14,595 nucleotides of DNA, taken from Ruminococcus sp. (GTDB taxonomy: Bacteria; Bacillota; Clostridia; Oscillospirales; Ruminococcaceae). The stretch spans positions 1-14,595 of the forward strand of contig JAMPAO010000069.1 of assembly GCA_023667165.1 (NCBI GenBank), written 5' to 3'. A program made the translations under genes and the position numbers. Within the stretch, counting starts at the first letter, position 1, and the number at the start of each line of letters is the position of its first letter. The notes beneath the pieces are model-generated. The model did no database searches. It was given only the letters and a program-made list of their open reading frames with translations, and was not told where the DNA came from. This document shows, in pieces, positions 14,118 to 14,595 of the stretch.

Positions 14118-14136
14118 AAATAAGCATTGTTGAGAT

Positions 14137-14212
14137 GAGCCATTAGCTCAGCCGGCAGAGCATCTGACTTTTAATCAGGGGGTCTGGGGTTCAAATCCCC
14201 AATGGCTCACCA
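14137..14212 (+). tRNA. trnK: tRNA-Lys (anticodon UUU)
   Basis: This is a complete 76-base cloverleaf. The acceptor stem GAGCCAT (14137-14143) pairs with ATGGCTC (14202-14208), and ACCA is encoded at the 3' end. The D stem is GCTC/GAGC. The anticodon stem TCTGA/TCAGG encloses loop CTTTTAA, with anticodon TTT at 14170-14172. The T arm carries GGTTCAAATCC. It is a single gene with its own promoter and terminator, not part of a tRNA cluster in this window. Confidence 0.98.
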
Positions 14213-14219
14213 TATGCAG

Positions 14220-14251
14220 CCGAACATTCGTTAATGAGTGTTCGGTTTTTT
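14220..14251 (+). terminator. Intrinsic terminator of tRNA-Lys
   Basis: CCGAACATTC (14220-14229) pairs with GAGTGTTCGG (14236-14245) as a 10-bp stem with one T-G pair and a 6-base loop, followed directly by T6 (14246-14251). It begins 7 bases after the tRNA CCA end. Confidence 0.95.
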
Positions 14252-14595
14252 ACATTTGATGATATTGTCTGCACGTTCCCTCTCTTATGCTATGGGTTTG
14301 TTTGTTGGCATTCTGTTTTGGTTGATTGCTTTAGTTTGCACTTTATCCCTTTATGTAAAATAGTTTGTTTTTTGGTAGGTTGTTTTTGTTTTAGAGATGT
14401 ATAATGCACGTAAGCCCATGCAAAGGGACAACCTACGGAGGAAAGGGGGAGGCGCTCTGCTAAACCCAAGGACGCTGGGTCACCCTCCCCCTTCCCCCTA
14501 CGGTTTTCCCTCTGCACTCTCTTTCCCTCTCCCCCTATCCCCCTCCCGACCACCGCTCCCAAACTCACTGCGTTGTTTTGTTTGGATTTTTTATT
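14252..14595. other. Non-coding, strand-asymmetric structured region at the window end
   Basis: I see no credible gene in this stretch. Its left part is T/G-rich and its right part C/T-rich on the plus strand. AAGGGGGAGG (14443-14452) is perfectly complementary to CCTCCCCCTT (14484-14493), enclosing a smaller ACCC/GGGT pairing. GTAGGTTGT (14375-14383) and ACAACCTAC (14428-14436) form a second, longer-range inverted repeat. On the minus strand 14525-14547 has four G-runs of 3-5 bases with loops of 1-3 bases, a canonical G-quadruplex pattern. A minus-strand open frame of 92 codons spans 14290-14568, but it starts with GTG without a ribosome-binding site and has low-complexity composition, so it is not called. 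Confidence 0.55.

Noticed and set aside
14137..14212. tRNA-Lys as an integration site for a mobile element
   Set aside because: No duplicate of the tRNA 3' end and no integrase are visible in the window, so there is no direct evidence of an insertion.
14290..14568. 92-codon open frame on the minus strand
   Set aside because: It starts with GTG with no Shine-Dalgarno site, is low in complexity at its N-terminus, resembles no protein family I know, and lies in a tract of biased composition that opens frames by chance.

Overview
The window looks like chromosomal DNA of a strict or facultative anaerobe in the Clostridia, most likely a Ruminococcus/Oscillospiraceae-type gut bacterium. This rests on a pyruvate formate-lyase system with its radical-SAM activase, A/G-rich Shine-Dalgarno sites (AAGGAGG), consensus sigma-A promoters, intrinsic terminators with U-tracts, and moderate GC genes separated by very AT-rich spacers. 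The taxonomic guess is inference; no marker gene settles it.

Layout. (1) Bases 118-4622, plus strand: aspS (aspartyl-tRNA synthetase) followed after 20 bases by a cytoplasmic family 2 glycoside hydrolase, closed by a bidirectional terminator at 4650-4691. (2) Bases 4771-8279, minus strand: a pyruvate formate-lyase operon in the order pflB, glycyl-radical subunit, pflA, driven by a perfect consensus promoter at 8251-8279 with a leader of about 214 bases. (3) Bases 8391-13929, minus strand: a 1603-residue protein of unknown function followed by a small GtrA-family membrane protein, with a consensus promoter at 13924-13952. (4) Bases 14089-14251, plus strand: tRNA-Lys(UUU) with its own consensus promoter and terminator. 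(5) Bases 14252-14595: no credible gene, but a strongly strand-asymmetric, G4-prone and self-complementary stretch.

The two points of most interest are these. First, pyruvate formate-lyase is split at the domain boundary. The 699-residue catalytic protein keeps the Cys-Cys pair but has no glycyl-radical domain; an 80-residue protein encoded 149 bases downstream supplies the RVSGYAV radical loop, and pflA starts 3 bases after that small gene stops. The active enzyme would have to be assembled from two chains, and the O2-sensitive part would be a separate, replaceable subunit. Second, the 1603-residue protein carries about 15 tandem repeats of 51 residues (residues 452 to about 1215) with a recurring cysteine, followed by a probable bacterial PH-like domain, a charged coiled coil, a long Pro/Ala/Lys linker and a C-terminal four-cysteine zinc ribbon. 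I do not recognise this architecture as a named system.

The pfl genes work together: PflB plus the small subunit convert pyruvate and CoA to acetyl-CoA and formate, and PflA installs the glycyl radical. No functional link between the pfl operon and its flanking genes is visible.
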